Positions 9,945 to 19,687 of a stretch of DNA of 64,000 nucleotides are shown here, in pieces. The stretch is from positions 682,001 to 746,000 of the forward strand of contig OZ251250.1 in assembly GCA_965240325.2 (NCBI GenBank), given 5' to 3'. The notes below the pieces were generated by a model. The model did not search any database. It worked only from the letters and a program-made list of their open reading frames with translations, and was not told where the DNA came from. This DNA is from Rebecca billardiae RCC1528 (taxonomy: Eukaryota; Haptophyta). Each line of letters opens with the position of its first letter. Position 1 is the first letter of the stretch. The position numbers were made by a program, and so were the translations under genes.

Positions 9945-11342
9945 TCAGGCCCGGCTCCCCCCGGTCACACGCCTGGCCATCACCACGGGTCGTACACACG
10001 ACGGCGTCGAGACGACGCTGGCTGTGACCAGCTGCGGCAGCTGCGATGATCGCGGCCGCCGCGCTGCCACAACGTCCGGAGCAGTGGCTGTGCTGCTGGC
10101 GCGCTTCCGCTGTCGCTTGGCGGCGCTCGTCACTTCGTTGGGGCTCTTCATGTCTTGCTGCAGCCCGCGCTTGTGCCGACCTGAACTCCGATGGCTCTTC
10201 ATGCCGGCCAGCTTGTGCGCAGCGCACCGGCTGGCACGCGCGTCACCCGGCATGCCGTAGTAAGGCTGCGTGGTGCAGCCCGTGTGATCGCACTTGGGGT
10301 GCTTCAGGTCGACCATGCCGGCCAGCTTGTGCGCAGCGCACCGGCTGGCGCGCGCGTCGCCCGGCATGCCGAATGAAGGCACCTTGGTGCAGCTGGCATG
10401 ATCACACTTGGGGCTCTTCAGGTCGACCATGCCGGCCAGCTTGTGCGCAGCGCACCGGCTGGCACGCGCGTCACCCGGCATGCCGAACGCAGGCTGCGTG
10501 GTGCAGCCCGTGTGATCGCACTTGCGGCTCTTCAGGTCGACCATGCCGGCCAGCTTGTGCGCAGCGCACCGGCTGGCACGCATGTCGCCCGGCATGCCGA
10601 ATGAAGGCCCCGTGGTGCAGCCCGTGTGATCGCACTTGGGGTGCTTCAGGTCGACCATGCCGGCCAGCTTGTGCGCAGCGCACCGGCTGGCACGCGCGTC
10701 ACCCGGCATGCCGAAGTGAGGCTGCGTGGTGCAGCCCGTGTGATCGCACTTGGGGCTCTTCAGGTCGACCATGCCGGCCAGCTTGTGCGCAGCGCACCGG
10801 CTGGCACGCGCGTCACCCGGCATGCCGAAGTGAGGCTGCGTGGTGCAGCCCGTGTGATCACACTTGCGGCTCTTCAGGTCGACCATGCCGGCCAGCTTGT
10901 GCGCAGCGCACCGGCTCGCGCGCGCGTCAACCGGCATGCCGAATGAAGGCACCTTGATGCAGCCCTCGTGATCGCACTTGCGGTTCTCCAGGTCGACCAT
11001 GCCGGCCAGCTTGTGCGCAGCGCACCGGCTGGCGCGCGCGGCACCCGGCATGCCGAATGAAGGCCGCGTGGTGCAGCCCGTGTGATCGCACTTGGGGCTC
11101 TTCAGGTCGACCATGCCGGCCAGCTTGTGCGCAGCGCACCGGCTCGCGCGCGCGTCACCCGGCATGCCGAATGAAGGCTCCTTGGTGCAGCCCGTGTGAT
11201 CGCACTTGCGGTTCGTAACGTTGACCATGCCAGCCAGCTTGTGCGCAGCGCACCGGCTGGCGCGCGCGTCGCCTGCCAGACCGAAGTGAGGCTGCGTGGT
11301 GCAGCCCGTGTGATCACACTTGCGTCTTTTCCGGTCGACCAT
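9945..11342 (-). CDS. EsV-1-7 repeat protein, ten cysteine/histidine repeats
   Basis: The protein is 465 residues from the first in-frame ATG at 11342. It consists of ten near-identical 38-residue repeats and then a basic tail. Each repeat has the pattern C-x4-C-x16-C-x2-H, for example KCDHTGCTTQPHFG followed by ASRCAAHKLAGMVDLK. That spacing is the EsV-1-7 motif, first described in an Ectocarpus virus and in the brown-algal IMMEDIATE UPRIGHT protein, and thought to bind zinc. All ten units keep the three Cys and the His. The C-terminal 85 residues hold a nuclear-localisation-like KRQRKR and no further repeat. Upstream of the ATG the frame stays open and still reads LPAKLAGMV, a decayed unit, so an upstream start or exon is possible. 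A regulatory or nucleic-acid-binding role is known only by analogy. Confidence 0.85.
   Translation of the reverse strand: MVDRKRRKCDHTGCTTQPHFGLAGDARASRCAAHKLAGMVNVTNRKCDHTGCTKEPSFGMPGDARASRCAAHKLAGMVDLKSPKCDHTGCTTRPSFGMPGAARASRCAAHKLAGMVDLENRKCDHEGCIKVPSFGMPVDARASRCAAHKLAGMVDLKSRKCDHTGCTTQPHFGMPGDARASRCAAHKLAGMVDLKSPKCDHTGCTTQPHFGMPGDARASRCAAHKLAGMVDLKHPKCDHTGCTTGPSFGMPGDMRASRCAAHKLAGMVDLKSRKCDHTGCTTQPAFGMPGDARASRCAAHKLAGMVDLKSPKCDHASCTKVPSFGMPGDARASRCAAHKLAGMVDLKHPKCDHTGCTTQPYYGMPGDARASRCAAHKLAGMKSHRSSGRHKRGLQQDMKSPNEVTSAAKRQRKRASSTATAPDVVAARRPRSSQLPQLVTASVVSTPSCVRPVVMARRVTGGSRA
10200..11321 (-). repeat. 114-bp tandem coding repeat, about ten units
   Basis: The EsV-1-7 coding region is a tandem array with a 114-bp period at DNA level. 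Long blocks such as ATGCCGGCCAGCTTGTGCGC are identical, also at third codon positions, in most units. Identity at silent sites points to recent amplification or gene conversion rather than protein-level selection alone. Confidence 0.9.
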
Positions 11343-12570
11343 GCCGGCTAGCTTGGCCGGCAAGGCGACCACGAACCTGGGTCGCGACTCGCGCCCGCCC
11401 GAAGGGTGCGCCCGCCAATGACACACGTGCCTGGCCTACCAGGGCGTGCGCCACAGCGCCAGCGGCCGACCGGACGATCACCTATTTTACGGCCAGGTCC
11501 GGTTGTCCCCTATAAACGTACGCCTGAGGCTTGTCCCCTACACCCCTGGCTCGGGGGCCGGCTGCCGTGGCGGTGGTGGGTGCGTGCTCGCCGAGCGTCC
11601 TAGCGGTCGATTGCGGGGCGTTCCGTGGCGGCACGCTGGGCTGGGCGGGCCCCAAGACGTAGGGGAACGTCGACAAAGCAGCCCGCTGATGTCTCTCGTC
11701 GCTCGTCGCCCTTGCGGTTGGCGCGCGCAACCACTTGCGGGCTTGACCTTGTGCGAGCGGTCACTTCCTGCCAGCCGACTCGACATTTGGGGAGCCTGGG
11801 CGCGATGAGATGGCTCGGGGAGGTGGGGGTATGTATGCACAATGTATACGTACACGCGGGCTGGACGTCCGACCCCGCACGCCGCCTGAAAGAGGTCACG
11901 TTTGGCACGCGCCGCGCTCTCGCATTTCAAACGCGTTGTGCCGCAAGACATTTCCAGAGGCACAGATCACTGATCGAACTGCTTTTCTGGTCGCCGATAG
12001 CACAGATCAGCCTACCTGACTAGCCCCATGCGTCACGGCCGGGTCTTGAGTGCTACGGCACCACTTGTAGGAGCTTCTTGCCCGCTAGGCACTGCCACAA
12101 GCGCCGCGAGCCAGCTTCGTGAGCATTTGAACGCAGACACAAGGTGCCGAGGCAGTCTTCCGGGCGAGGCAATGGCATGGGAGTCAGCGCCTGGTGTTGT
12201 ACAAGCAAGGTGACGGCGCGCACACGCGCGACTACGTGCCACAAGGTCTGCGATACCCGCGGGCCGCCACGCTCGCGCGCCCGTCGCTCCTCCAGCCGCC
12301 TTGGCGACGCAGCCCGGACTCACCGCGGCACTGGTCGTCGCCGCCCGGACAATGAGGGGGGGGGGGGGGACCTCGTTGACGAAACCCAGGGGTTTAGGAG
12401 ACAAGCCTGAGAGGCTGGCTCGGGGAAAATTTAAGGACCATCAAATTTGATATGGTCCTTTGCTCGGACCGGCTGGAGCCCGCGGGCAGCCGCGAGCCAC
12501 GGCAGTTATGATTCATCTGCGTACGCACGGGACTGGCGCTCATGACAGCCCCAAGCGACGAGTGGCATCC
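11343..12570. other. Intergenic, about 1.2 kb, a small palindrome only
   Basis: I see no supported gene. A near-perfect 28-bp palindrome (AAGGACCAT and ATGGTCCTT arms around an AT-rich centre) sits at 12433-12460. A G-run occurs near 12355-12370. The minus-strand gene at 12571 may have a further exon here, because its stop codon overlaps a GTGAGG donor-like site. Confidence 0.45.
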
Positions 12571-15500
12571 TCACGAGCTCGCGCGCTGCGAGTCGTCGAA
12601 GAAGAAGTTGTCCTTGGCGATGATCCCGCGGCGCACGTGCACGCCGACGGCGCACGCGCCCTCCGCGCCGCAGCGCGCGGCCTCGATGGCGCGCGCGCGC
12701 GCGACGACGCGCTCGTCGAGCGCAAACAGCCAACGCATCAGCGCGCGCAGGCCCGCCCCCGACCAGCCCACGTGCCGGCCGAACCAGCGGCGGTACAGCG
12801 GGTTGGCCGCGACGTGCAGCAGGTGCGGCGCGCCCGCGCTCGGGGGCAGCACGCACACGCGGCCGCACGCGCGCGGCACGTGCCGCGCGCACAGGCCCTG
12901 CTGGTGCTCGTGCCAGCTGACGCGCGAGCGCAGGCTCGTGCCGTTGAGCGCGGCGTGCACGGTGGCGCGCAGCGCGTCGGGCAGCGCGCGCACGTCCGCC
13001 GCGATCGGCAGCTGGAAACCGTCGAGCCACGAGCTGTCCAGCACGAGCGCGCGCCGCGTCGCCATCGCGAGCACCATGTACGCGAGGAGATTGGTCGCGC
13101 GGTTGCCAATGTTGTTGCAGTACGCGGTCGCGACCAGCAGGCCGCGCCCGCGCCCCCCGCGCTCGGCCGCGCCGGGCGCGCCCGCGCCCTCCTCGCCCAG
13201 CGCCCACGCGTGCGCGCGCCGCAGCTCTGTGGCGTGGAGCTCAGAGTAGCGCTTCAGCATGGCTGCCACCGCCGCGCGCTCGCGCTCTGCCAGCTGCTCG
13301 GCCGCGGCCAGCTCGGCGGCGTGCTCGGCGGCATCCGCGCGCGCGTCCGCGGCCGCGTCGTCCTCGTCGTCGGCGGCGTCGGCGTCGTCATGTGCGCCGG
13401 CCGGGGCGTCGTCCGCGCCGCCGGGAGGCGGGGCAGAGCCCACGCCACCTGCCGAGCCGGCGTCGGCGGCGGCGGCCGCGGCCGCCGCCAGGGCGTCGTC
13501 AGCGGCCACCTCCGCCCAGCCTTTGCCGGCGGCGAGCGCGCCGAGCGCCGCGGCGTCGGATGGGGCGGCTGCGTGGTCGCGGCTGGGCTGAGGCATGGCG
13601 TGGGCAAAGAGCGCGCCGCTCGCGTCGACACCGACCAGCATCTCCGGCGGTGCGCCCGGCGCGCCACCGCCAGCCCCACTGCCGCCGCCGGCCGCGCGCG
13701 CCGCCCCCGCGCCGGTGCGGTTTGCCGCGGCGCCTCGCGCCCGCGCCGCGTCGACGGCCGGCGGCGCGGTGAGGAGGCGGACTCGCGAGCTGAGGTACGG
13801 GTTGTATTCGCCGCCGAGCGCCATCAATGCGCTCACCATCTCGGGGCTCACGCAGGACACCTGTCCGAGCGCACCGAGCACTGACCAGCCTGAGACGCCA
13901 TGCGGCGGCATGCGGCGCGTCGTCGGCGCGTGGGAGGCGAAGGGGGAGGCGGAGGCGGCGCACGCGTCGTAGGCGCGCGTGTACACTGTGAACTGCCGCG
14001 CGGAGGGCGGCTGCATGCCCGCGGCGAGCGCGCTGAAGGTCGAGCCCGCTGTGCCCACGAGCACGCGTGTGCGGCTCAGCAGCGCGAGATCAAGCAGCGC
14101 CGCCTCCCACTGCGCCGTGTCTCCGATCTCCTCGTCATAGCCGTCGATGCGCACGCCCGCGCGGCGCGAGGCCGGCGGCGCGGCCGGTTGGCCGGCGGCG
14201 GGGTGCTCCTCCGCCTCCTCAGACGGCAGCCATTGCTCCTCCGCCTCCTCAGACGGCAGCCATGCTGCCAAGCCCCCCAGCTCCCGAATCCGGTGCACGA
14301 CATGCTCGCCGACAAGCTCGTTGTCTGTGCCCACAAACGCGACCACGGCGGCGTGGTCGGGCTCGTCGGGCTGCTGGTGGGTGCTCCCGCCGCCGCGCGC
14401 CCCATCCGCCGCAGCACCGCCCGAGCCATCGTCCTCCGCGCCCGGGGCGCGCGCGCCGTCCGCCACCGCGGCCGCCCGCGCGTCGCTCGGCGCATCGTCC
14501 GACGCCGCGCGCGCGGCCGCACGGACTGCGCACTGCGCGAAGAGCTCGAGCTGGGGGACGACGGCGTGGCGCTCGTTCATCTGCGAGCCCTCGGCGCGCC
14601 ACGCGAGCACCTGCTCGTCCGCCTCCGCGCGCCGCTTCAGCCGCCCCAGCGCCGCCTCGACCTCCGCCCAAATCTCCGGACGGTCCGGTGGCACCTGCTC
14701 AAGAGCGGTGCGCAGCTGAAGCACCGCGCCGCGCGCGCCCATCGTCGAGCGCGTCGCGCGCGCGGCGGTGCCGAGGTAGAAGCGCCACGGCTGCCCCGCG
14801 CGCACCCACGCCTGGCGCGCGTCGCGGTACAGCTTCGCCGTGTACTTGGACTGGAAGCCCGCGTGGGCGAACGCGGCGCTCAGCGCGCGCGCCGCCCACT
14901 CTGCCCCGTCAGGCTCGCGCTCGATCGAGATCGAAACTGCATGGAGCGCGGCGGCCCACGCGTCGGCGGAGGGCTCGTCGGTCGGCGGCCGCGGCGGGAT
15001 CAGCCCGATCGCCTGCTGCGCCGCGCGGCGCAGCTGCGGCGGCAGCTCCGACGGGTCGAACTCGAGCTGCGAGTCCAGCCAAGGGTCGCCGCTCCCGCCA
15101 AGTCGGCCAGCCCAGCCCCCGCCGCCCAGCCGTCCAGACCCGCCTGGGCCGGCCGGAGCGCGGCCGAGCGCGGCGGCGGCGGCGGTGGCGTCGCCGTCGC
15201 CGTCGCCGCCGTCGGTCCCGGATGGCGGGCACGCGGCGCTGAGCCTCGAGCCCACCGCGGCGCGCAGCGCCGACTCCGCCTCCGCCTCGCGGCGCCGCTC
15301 CGCGTCTGCCGACAGCATCTGCTCCGCATTTGTCTGCGCCACGCGCTCGCCCGTCGCGCCGGCGGCGAGCGCGAGCGCCGTGCGCTGCAGGAGCGCGGAG
15401 ATGTCGCGGAGCGTCTCCGCGGGCGCGAGCGCCGGGTCGGGCGCGCCCGGCCCGAGCGCGCGCGCGAGCGCCGGCTCGAGCGCCGGCGGGCAGCACGCGG

Positions 15501-15894
15501 CTGTCTCCATCGCCAGGAGCGCAAGGCGCGCCGCCGTCGCCAGAAGCCAGAGCCGCACCTCGGGGCCGCACACGCCGCTGGAGGTGTCGACGCCGGGCGT
15601 AGCGCAGCGCTCGAGCGCGCCCCACGCCGCGCTCGCGAGCTCCGCCTCGCCCTGCTTGTGCGGCTCGAGCCACGGCGTCGCGCGCGCGGCGCACGCGCGC
15701 GTGCGCTCGCGCACGGCGTGCAGGGCGGCGAGCTGCTCGTCGGGCGCACTTAGAACAATGGCTTCCGGCGCCTCGTGCGGCGCGGCTGGCGAGGCGGCGG
15801 AGGCCGTGGTGCGCGGGCCGAGAAGCCCCGGCGCGGCGCACAGCGCCAGCACCGCCGCCATCGCGCAGGACGCGCGGCCCGAAGAACACCCCAT
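12571..15894 (-). CDS. Secreted two-part fucosyltransferase-like protein
   Basis: The protein is 1107 residues from the ATG at 15894 and starts with a signal peptide (core AAVLALCAAPGLLG). Two separate regions look like parts of fucosyltransferase-type GT-B enzymes (GT23/GT37/O-FucT). Around residue 515 is VVAFVGTDNELVGEHVV and around 606 is SRTRVLVGTAGSTFSAL, which resemble the C-terminal donor-site half. Around residue 923 is CNNIGNRATNLLAYMVL and around 1085 VGVHVRRG, which resemble the N-terminal half (GNR and HxRRGD-like motifs). The order is the reverse of a normal single domain. The acidic, Ala-rich segment between them is low complexity. The stop lies next to a GTGAGG splice-donor-like sequence, so the second domain may continue in an unseen exon. 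It is divergent from the MsrB-MsrA gene, with 129 bp between start codons. A Golgi glycan-modifying role is inferred. Confidence 0.6.
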   Translation of the reverse strand: MGCSSGRASCAMAAVLALCAAPGLLGPRTTASAASPAAPHEAPEAIVLSAPDEQLAALHAVRERTRACAARATPWLEPHKQGEAELASAAWGALERCATPGVDTSSGVCGPEVRLWLLATAARLALLAMETAACCPPALEPALARALGPGAPDPALAPAETLRDISALLQRTALALAAGATGERVAQTNAEQMLSADAERRREAEAESALRAAVGSRLSAACPPSGTDGGDGDGDATAAAAALGRAPAGPGGSGRLGGGGWAGRLGGSGDPWLDSQLEFDPSELPPQLRRAAQQAIGLIPPRPPTDEPSADAWAAALHAVSISIEREPDGAEWAARALSAAFAHAGFQSKYTAKLYRDARQAWVRAGQPWRFYLGTAARATRSTMGARGAVLQLRTALEQVPPDRPEIWAEVEAALGRLKRRAEADEQVLAWRAEGSQMNERHAVVPQLELFAQCAVRAAARAASDDAPSDARAAAVADGARAPGAEDDGSGGAAADGARGGGSTHQQPDEPDHAAVVAFVGTDNELVGEHVVHRIRELGGLAAWLPSEEAEEQWLPSEEAEEHPAAGQPAAPPASRRAGVRIDGYDEEIGDTAQWEAALLDLALLSRTRVLVGTAGSTFSALAAGMQPPSARQFTVYTRAYDACAASASPFASHAPTTRRMPPHGVSGWSVLGALGQVSCVSPEMVSALMALGGEYNPYLSSRVRLLTAPPAVDAARARGAAANRTGAGAARAAGGGSGAGGGAPGAPPEMLVGVDASGALFAHAMPQPSRDHAAAPSDAAALGALAAGKGWAEVAADDALAAAAAAAADAGSAGGVGSAPPPGGADDAPAGAHDDADAADDEDDAAADARADAAEHAAELAAAEQLAERERAAVAAMLKRYSELHATELRRAHAWALGEEGAGAPGAAERGGRGRGLLVATAYCNNIGNRATNLLAYMVLAMATRRALVLDSSWLDGFQLPIAADVRALPDALRATVHAALNGTSLRSRVSWHEHQQGLCARHVPRACGRVCVLPPSAGAPHLLHVAANPLYRRWFGRHVGWSGAGLRALMRWLFALDERVVARARAIEAARCGAEGACAVGVHVRRGIIAKDNFFFDDSQRASS

Positions 15895-16023
15895 GACGAC
15901 CACCCTGGCTGCGCACTGCTTGCGCGCGCACTCTCAACTCGCAGACTCGCTCGAGCAAGCTCCCGGATGCACAGGGCGCGGGCGAGAATCTGCGATTCTT
16001 TTCGACGCGCGGCCCCCGCAGCG
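15895..16023. promoter_or_regulatory. Shared divergent promoter region
   Basis: Only 129 bp separate the start codons of the fucosyltransferase-like gene (minus) and the MsrB-MsrA gene (plus). Both core promoters and 5' UTRs must therefore lie here or inside the coding ends. I see no canonical TATA element. Confidence 0.5.
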
Positions 16024-17670
16024 ATGGTGGCGGCGCTCGTGCTGCTCGCGGCCGGCGCGGCGGCCTCGGCGGCGCGCGTTGCGGTGCTACGAGGCGGCCC
16101 GGCCCAGCTCGTGCCGTCCGCGCGCACCGCACTCGAGCGCCGCGGCCTCCGCGTCCTTGTCGGTGACGAAACTCCGCCGGACGGCGAGCAGCCGGCCGAG
16201 TACGCGTTCGTGGCCGCCAGCGGGATGTGGCGGTTGGCGCGCGCGGCGGACGGGGCGGACGGGCTCCCGCGCTGGGTGGGCGGCGAGTCCAGCTCGTACG
16301 AGATCGTCGCGCGCGACGCGGGCCTCGGCTTCCTCGACGTGCCCGCCTCCGAGCAGGCCAGCTACGTGGCGCCCGCAACGTCACAGCCTTATGATCGCGC
16401 GTGGGCGCGCGCGACTGCAAGCGCGCGCGGCGCGGAGGTGCGGGTGAGCCCGAGCGGGTACGCGCTCGGGCCGATGGGCGCGGAGGAGGTCCGCGCTGCA
16501 GCCGCCGGCCTCGACGACCTCGCGCGCGCCGTGCTCCTCGACGGGAGCACCGAGCCGCCGCGGCGCGGCGCCGGCTCGGGCGGCGCGGACGACGACGACA
16601 ACGACGACGACGACGCCAAGGCGTGCCTGCGGCGCACCGGCGTGTACCGCTGCGCGGTGGGCGGTCTGCCGCTCTTCCGCGCGGCGGAGCGCGTGCCCTC
16701 GAGCACCGGCTGGCCGAGCTTCGCCCGCCCCTTCGACGCCGCGCACCTGCTCGAGCGCGACGACGAGCGCGCCGGACTGCATCGGACTGAAGTGTTGTGC
16801 GCGCGCTCAGGCTGCCACCTCGGCCACGTTTTCCGCGAGCCTTCCGCGCCCGGACGCGGCCGGGCTGGCTCGGGGGAGTCCGGCGGCGCGAGCCCGCGGG
16901 GCGGCAGCGGGGCGTACTACTGCATCAACGAGGCGGCGCTGGTGTACGACCCGCACGAGCCGGCACTCGCCGAGCTCACGCTGGCCGCCGGCTGTTTCTG
17001 GGGGGCGCAGCACGCGCTGGCCAGTGTGGCCGGAGTCGTGGACGCGACGGCCGGGTTCGTCGGCGTCCGCGCCGGCGGTGGAGGCGGTGGCGAAGGGGGC
17101 GCGTGGGGCGCGGCGCTGCCCGCGCTGCGCGAGCCCGATGAGCCCGCCGAGGCCATCACGTACGATCGCGTGAGCTCCGGCCGCGCGCCGGGCTGGGTGG
17201 AGGCGGTGCGCGCGCGCTTCAACCCGGAGACGGTGTCGGCGCGCGCGCTGCTGGAGCTGGGCGCGCAGCTAATGGCGGAGGGCGAGCTGGCGCGCGCGCG
17301 GGGCGAGGGCGCGGCGCGGGGCGGCGTGGAGGGGCGCGCGGCGCAGCACGCTCTCGCCGTGGTCTGCGCCGATTGCGCGCAGCTCGAGGCGGCGCGCGAG
17401 GCCACCGCGCGCGCGCGGCGCTGGCTGGATGAGCAGCTGCCGCAGGCGGGCGCAGGCGGCAGCGCGCGCGCGCCCGGTCCGACACGCGGTCCGTCGCTAC
17501 CAGTGGCGCTGCTGCTGGCGGGCGACGGCGGTGCCGACGGCGCGTCGGGCGAGGGCCAGGCCGGAGGCGCCGTGCGGTTCGTGCCCGCCGAGCCCGCGCA
17601 GCAGATGTACCTGCAGAAGCGGGGCAAGGCCTTCGAGATGCGGCTGCTGGCGGCCATCCAACGCGGATGA
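16024..17670 (+). CDS. Secreted MsrB-MsrA fusion, methionine sulfoxide reductase
   Basis: The protein is 548 residues from an ATG that begins a signal peptide (MVAALVLLAAGAAASAA). Residues 20-190 are not recognised and end in an acidic run. Then comes MsrB: TGVYRCAVGGLPLFRAAERV, STGWPSFARPF, EVLCARSGCHLGHVFR and the catalytic YYCINEAAL near residue 298. MsrA follows at about 318 with its catalytic LAAGCFWGAQHAL, then TAGFVG and later EAITYDRVSSGRAPGWVE. MsrB and MsrA reduce the R and S epimers of methionine sulfoxide, so a fusion repairs both. The zinc-type CxxC pairs of MsrB are only half kept: the second Cys of the first pair is Gly, and the second pair is altered. Low-complexity insertions split the MsrA domain, and the 120-residue tail is Ala/Arg-rich. 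The signal peptide places it in the secretory pathway or, in a secondary-plastid alga, possibly the plastid. Confidence 0.85.
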   Translation: MVAALVLLAAGAAASAARVAVLRGGPAQLVPSARTALERRGLRVLVGDETPPDGEQPAEYAFVAASGMWRLARAADGADGLPRWVGGESSSYEIVARDAGLGFLDVPASEQASYVAPATSQPYDRAWARATASARGAEVRVSPSGYALGPMGAEEVRAAAAGLDDLARAVLLDGSTEPPRRGAGSGGADDDDNDDDDAKACLRRTGVYRCAVGGLPLFRAAERVPSSTGWPSFARPFDAAHLLERDDERAGLHRTEVLCARSGCHLGHVFREPSAPGRGRAGSGESGGASPRGGSGAYYCINEAALVYDPHEPALAELTLAAGCFWGAQHALASVAGVVDATAGFVGVRAGGGGGGEGGAWGAALPALREPDEPAEAITYDRVSSGRAPGWVEAVRARFNPETVSARALLELGAQLMAEGELARARGEGAARGGVEGRAAQHALAVVCADCAQLEAAREATARARRWLDEQLPQAGAGGSARAPGPTRGPSLPVALLLAGDGGADGASGEGQAGGAVRFVPAEPAQQMYLQKRGKAFEMRLLAAIQRG

Positions 17671-18107
17671 CACTGCTGACTACACCGCAGCGATGCCAGC
17701 GAATAATGGTCGAACGGACAGTATTACGACTCGCGTGAATACGACTGATGACGAAGTGCGCCGCCCGCCCGGCGGCCGTCCGAACCGCTAAGAGTCAAAC
17801 GGCGGCGCCGCGTGCCCGTGGACAACTCGCGGGACCGAACTCATCAATATATGGACAACCGCGGGCCGCTGAGGCCGTCTTACGGACTGACTTACGTCTA
17901 GGACTAGGCCGAGCCGGTCAGCAGCTGCGCAAACGACCGATCGCGCGACGATCATCCGATGCGCATCAGGTATATATATACATATACGACGTATACGCGA
18001 CCGCGTGTAGTCAGCGGACTCACGCGGAGTGTCTGCGTGACCGACAGACGTGACCGACAGCAGTCACCGTGATGACCACGGGTGACTCGGAGTCCCAATG
18101 CGACGTA
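17671..18107. other. Intergenic between convergent genes
   Basis: This 437-bp stretch lies between the 3' ends of the MsrB-MsrA and SGNH-like genes. It is less GC-rich than the genes and has a short TA run near 17972. No gene or clear terminator motif is seen. Confidence 0.5.
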
Positions 18108-19687
18108 TCATGAGTAGTCGTCGGCAAAGGTGCGGCCGGCAGGGCAGCTCAGCTCCCTGAACTCCGGCTCGCCCACGCCCGCCTCGGCCGCGCGGATGTC
18201 GTCGGCGTCGACCACGCCGAACAGCCGGCGCAGCAGCCGCATCGTCACCTGCCGGTGCACCGCCGCCTCGAAGAGCTGCCCGTGCCCCTTGGCGAACTTC
18301 GAGTCGTCGGGCGCCACCTCCTGCACGACGCGCGCCGCGTCGAAGACCGCGGTGGGCGGCTGGGCGAACGCGGCGCCGCGCGAGACGGCGTCGGCGGGCG
18401 GCGCGGCGGCGCGCACGCCGCGCGGGGCCGTCATCCACAGCACGCACTGCGCGACGGCGGTCGCTGCCTCGCGCAGCGCGCCGTAGTCCACACGCGCGTA
18501 CGCCGGCGGCCGGCCGCCGAGCACAAGGACGGTCGGGTGCAGCCCGGCCACGACGCGCCTGAGCGCGTCCGGCCAAGCGTAGGTCCACTTCCAGCCGCGT
18601 GCGGCGCGCATGGTGCTGAGCGGCTTGCGCAGCCACTCGGCGCGCGCCGGGCCCTGCGCCTGCTCGCCGCTCAGGTGCCCCTCGATCGCCGGGTTCGCCA
18701 CCGGCATCAGGTGGAAGAAGGAAATATTCACGTCGCAGCGCGGCAGGTGGAAATAGCGGTTTTCCATAAAATGGGTCCACATGGGCCGCCACAGGTCGAA
18801 CGGCTTGCAGTTGCACCTGCGGCGCGCGGCGGCGGCGGCGGGGCGCGTCAGGTGGCGGCACGGCCGGGCCCCGGGCAGCGCAGGCCCACGCAGCCCGGCG
18901 GCGACGAGCGTCCGAGCAGAAGAGAATAACAAAGAAAAGAAAAAGAAAGGAAAAAGAAAAGCCGCACTACTGCGGCTAAAAAGGCATCAGCAGCGCCGTC
19001 GCTCCCAGCCGGCGCCGCGCAGGCGGCAGCTGCCCCGCGCGCGGCGCGGGCGTGCGCGAGCACAGCCGCACTCCCCGCGCCGCCGCCGCGCCGCGCGCAC
19101 CACTCCTCGGGCGCCAGCTCGTTGTGCAGCGCCAGCGCGTGCACGCCATACTCGGCGACGGCGGGTGCGACGAGCTTGGCCGGCTGGCGCGTCCAGTTGG
19201 CAAACGAGCCGAACTTGAGGGAGTAGACGAGGTCGAGGTACTGCGCGCGCGTGAAGAGGTCGCCCATGAAGACGAGCGACGTGCCGCGCGGCAGGCACGC
19301 GCACTCGAGCGGCCCGTCCAGGCCGCACACGCAGCACTTGCCGTCGAGGAGAGGGGGCATGGCAAGCGGCCCGCTGGCGGCCGCCGGGGAGTCCGGCGCG
19401 GCCGGGCCCGGCGCGGCGGTCGCCGCTGGGCGTGGGGCCACGCGGTTGACCCCGCCTGCCAGCTCCACGCCGCCCGCGCCCAGCGCGGAGCCCTTCCGCA
19501 GCCGGCCGGCGTACACGCCTCCCGCGTAGCACAGGCCGACGACGGCGGCGAGGACGACGATGTAGCCGACGGAGGGCCGCTCCTGCGGCGGCTCGGCAGC
19601 GTTGCGCGACTGCCGCACGCCGACCGGGCTGATGACCACCTGCTTCTCGTCGTCCTCCTCGTCGTCGTCATCGGCAATGGCGCGCAT
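18108..19687 (-). CDS. SGNH-like type II membrane protein, two exons, catalytic Ser replaced
   Basis: Exons 19101-19687 and 18108-18816 join across a 284-bp GT-AG intron with a strong pyrimidine tract. The donor splits a Trp codon, giving EEW then CNCKPFDLW and 431 residues. The N-terminus is acidic (ADDDDEEDDEK), followed by one membrane segment (YIVVLAAVVGLCYAGGVYAG) and a Pro/Ala-rich stem. The lumenal part opens with KCCVCGLDGPLECAC and then LVFMGDLFTRAQYLDLVY. The latter resembles the block I 'GDSxxRxQ' motif of plant-type and algal SGNH/PC-esterase proteins, but with Leu where the nucleophile Ser should be. Later segments (VNISFFHLMPVANP, HPTVLVLGGRPPAYARVDY) fit the same fold. Activity as an esterase is doubtful. 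The start could be upstream, because the frame is open to about 20160. Confidence 0.6.

Noticed and set aside
10200-11321. The regular 114-bp array as a CRISPR array
   Set aside because: Units are contiguous, have no unique spacers, and encode a zinc-motif repeat in frame. The organism is eukaryotic.
9945-11342. EsV-1-7 gene as part of an integrated virus
   Set aside because: EsV-1-7 repeats also occur in cellular genomes. No capsid, polymerase or other viral gene is nearby, and the flanks look nuclear.
13900-15753. 617-residue plus-strand ORF opposite the fucosyltransferase-like gene
   Set aside because: Arg/Ala-rich shadow; the minus strand has a signal peptide and glycosyltransferase motifs.
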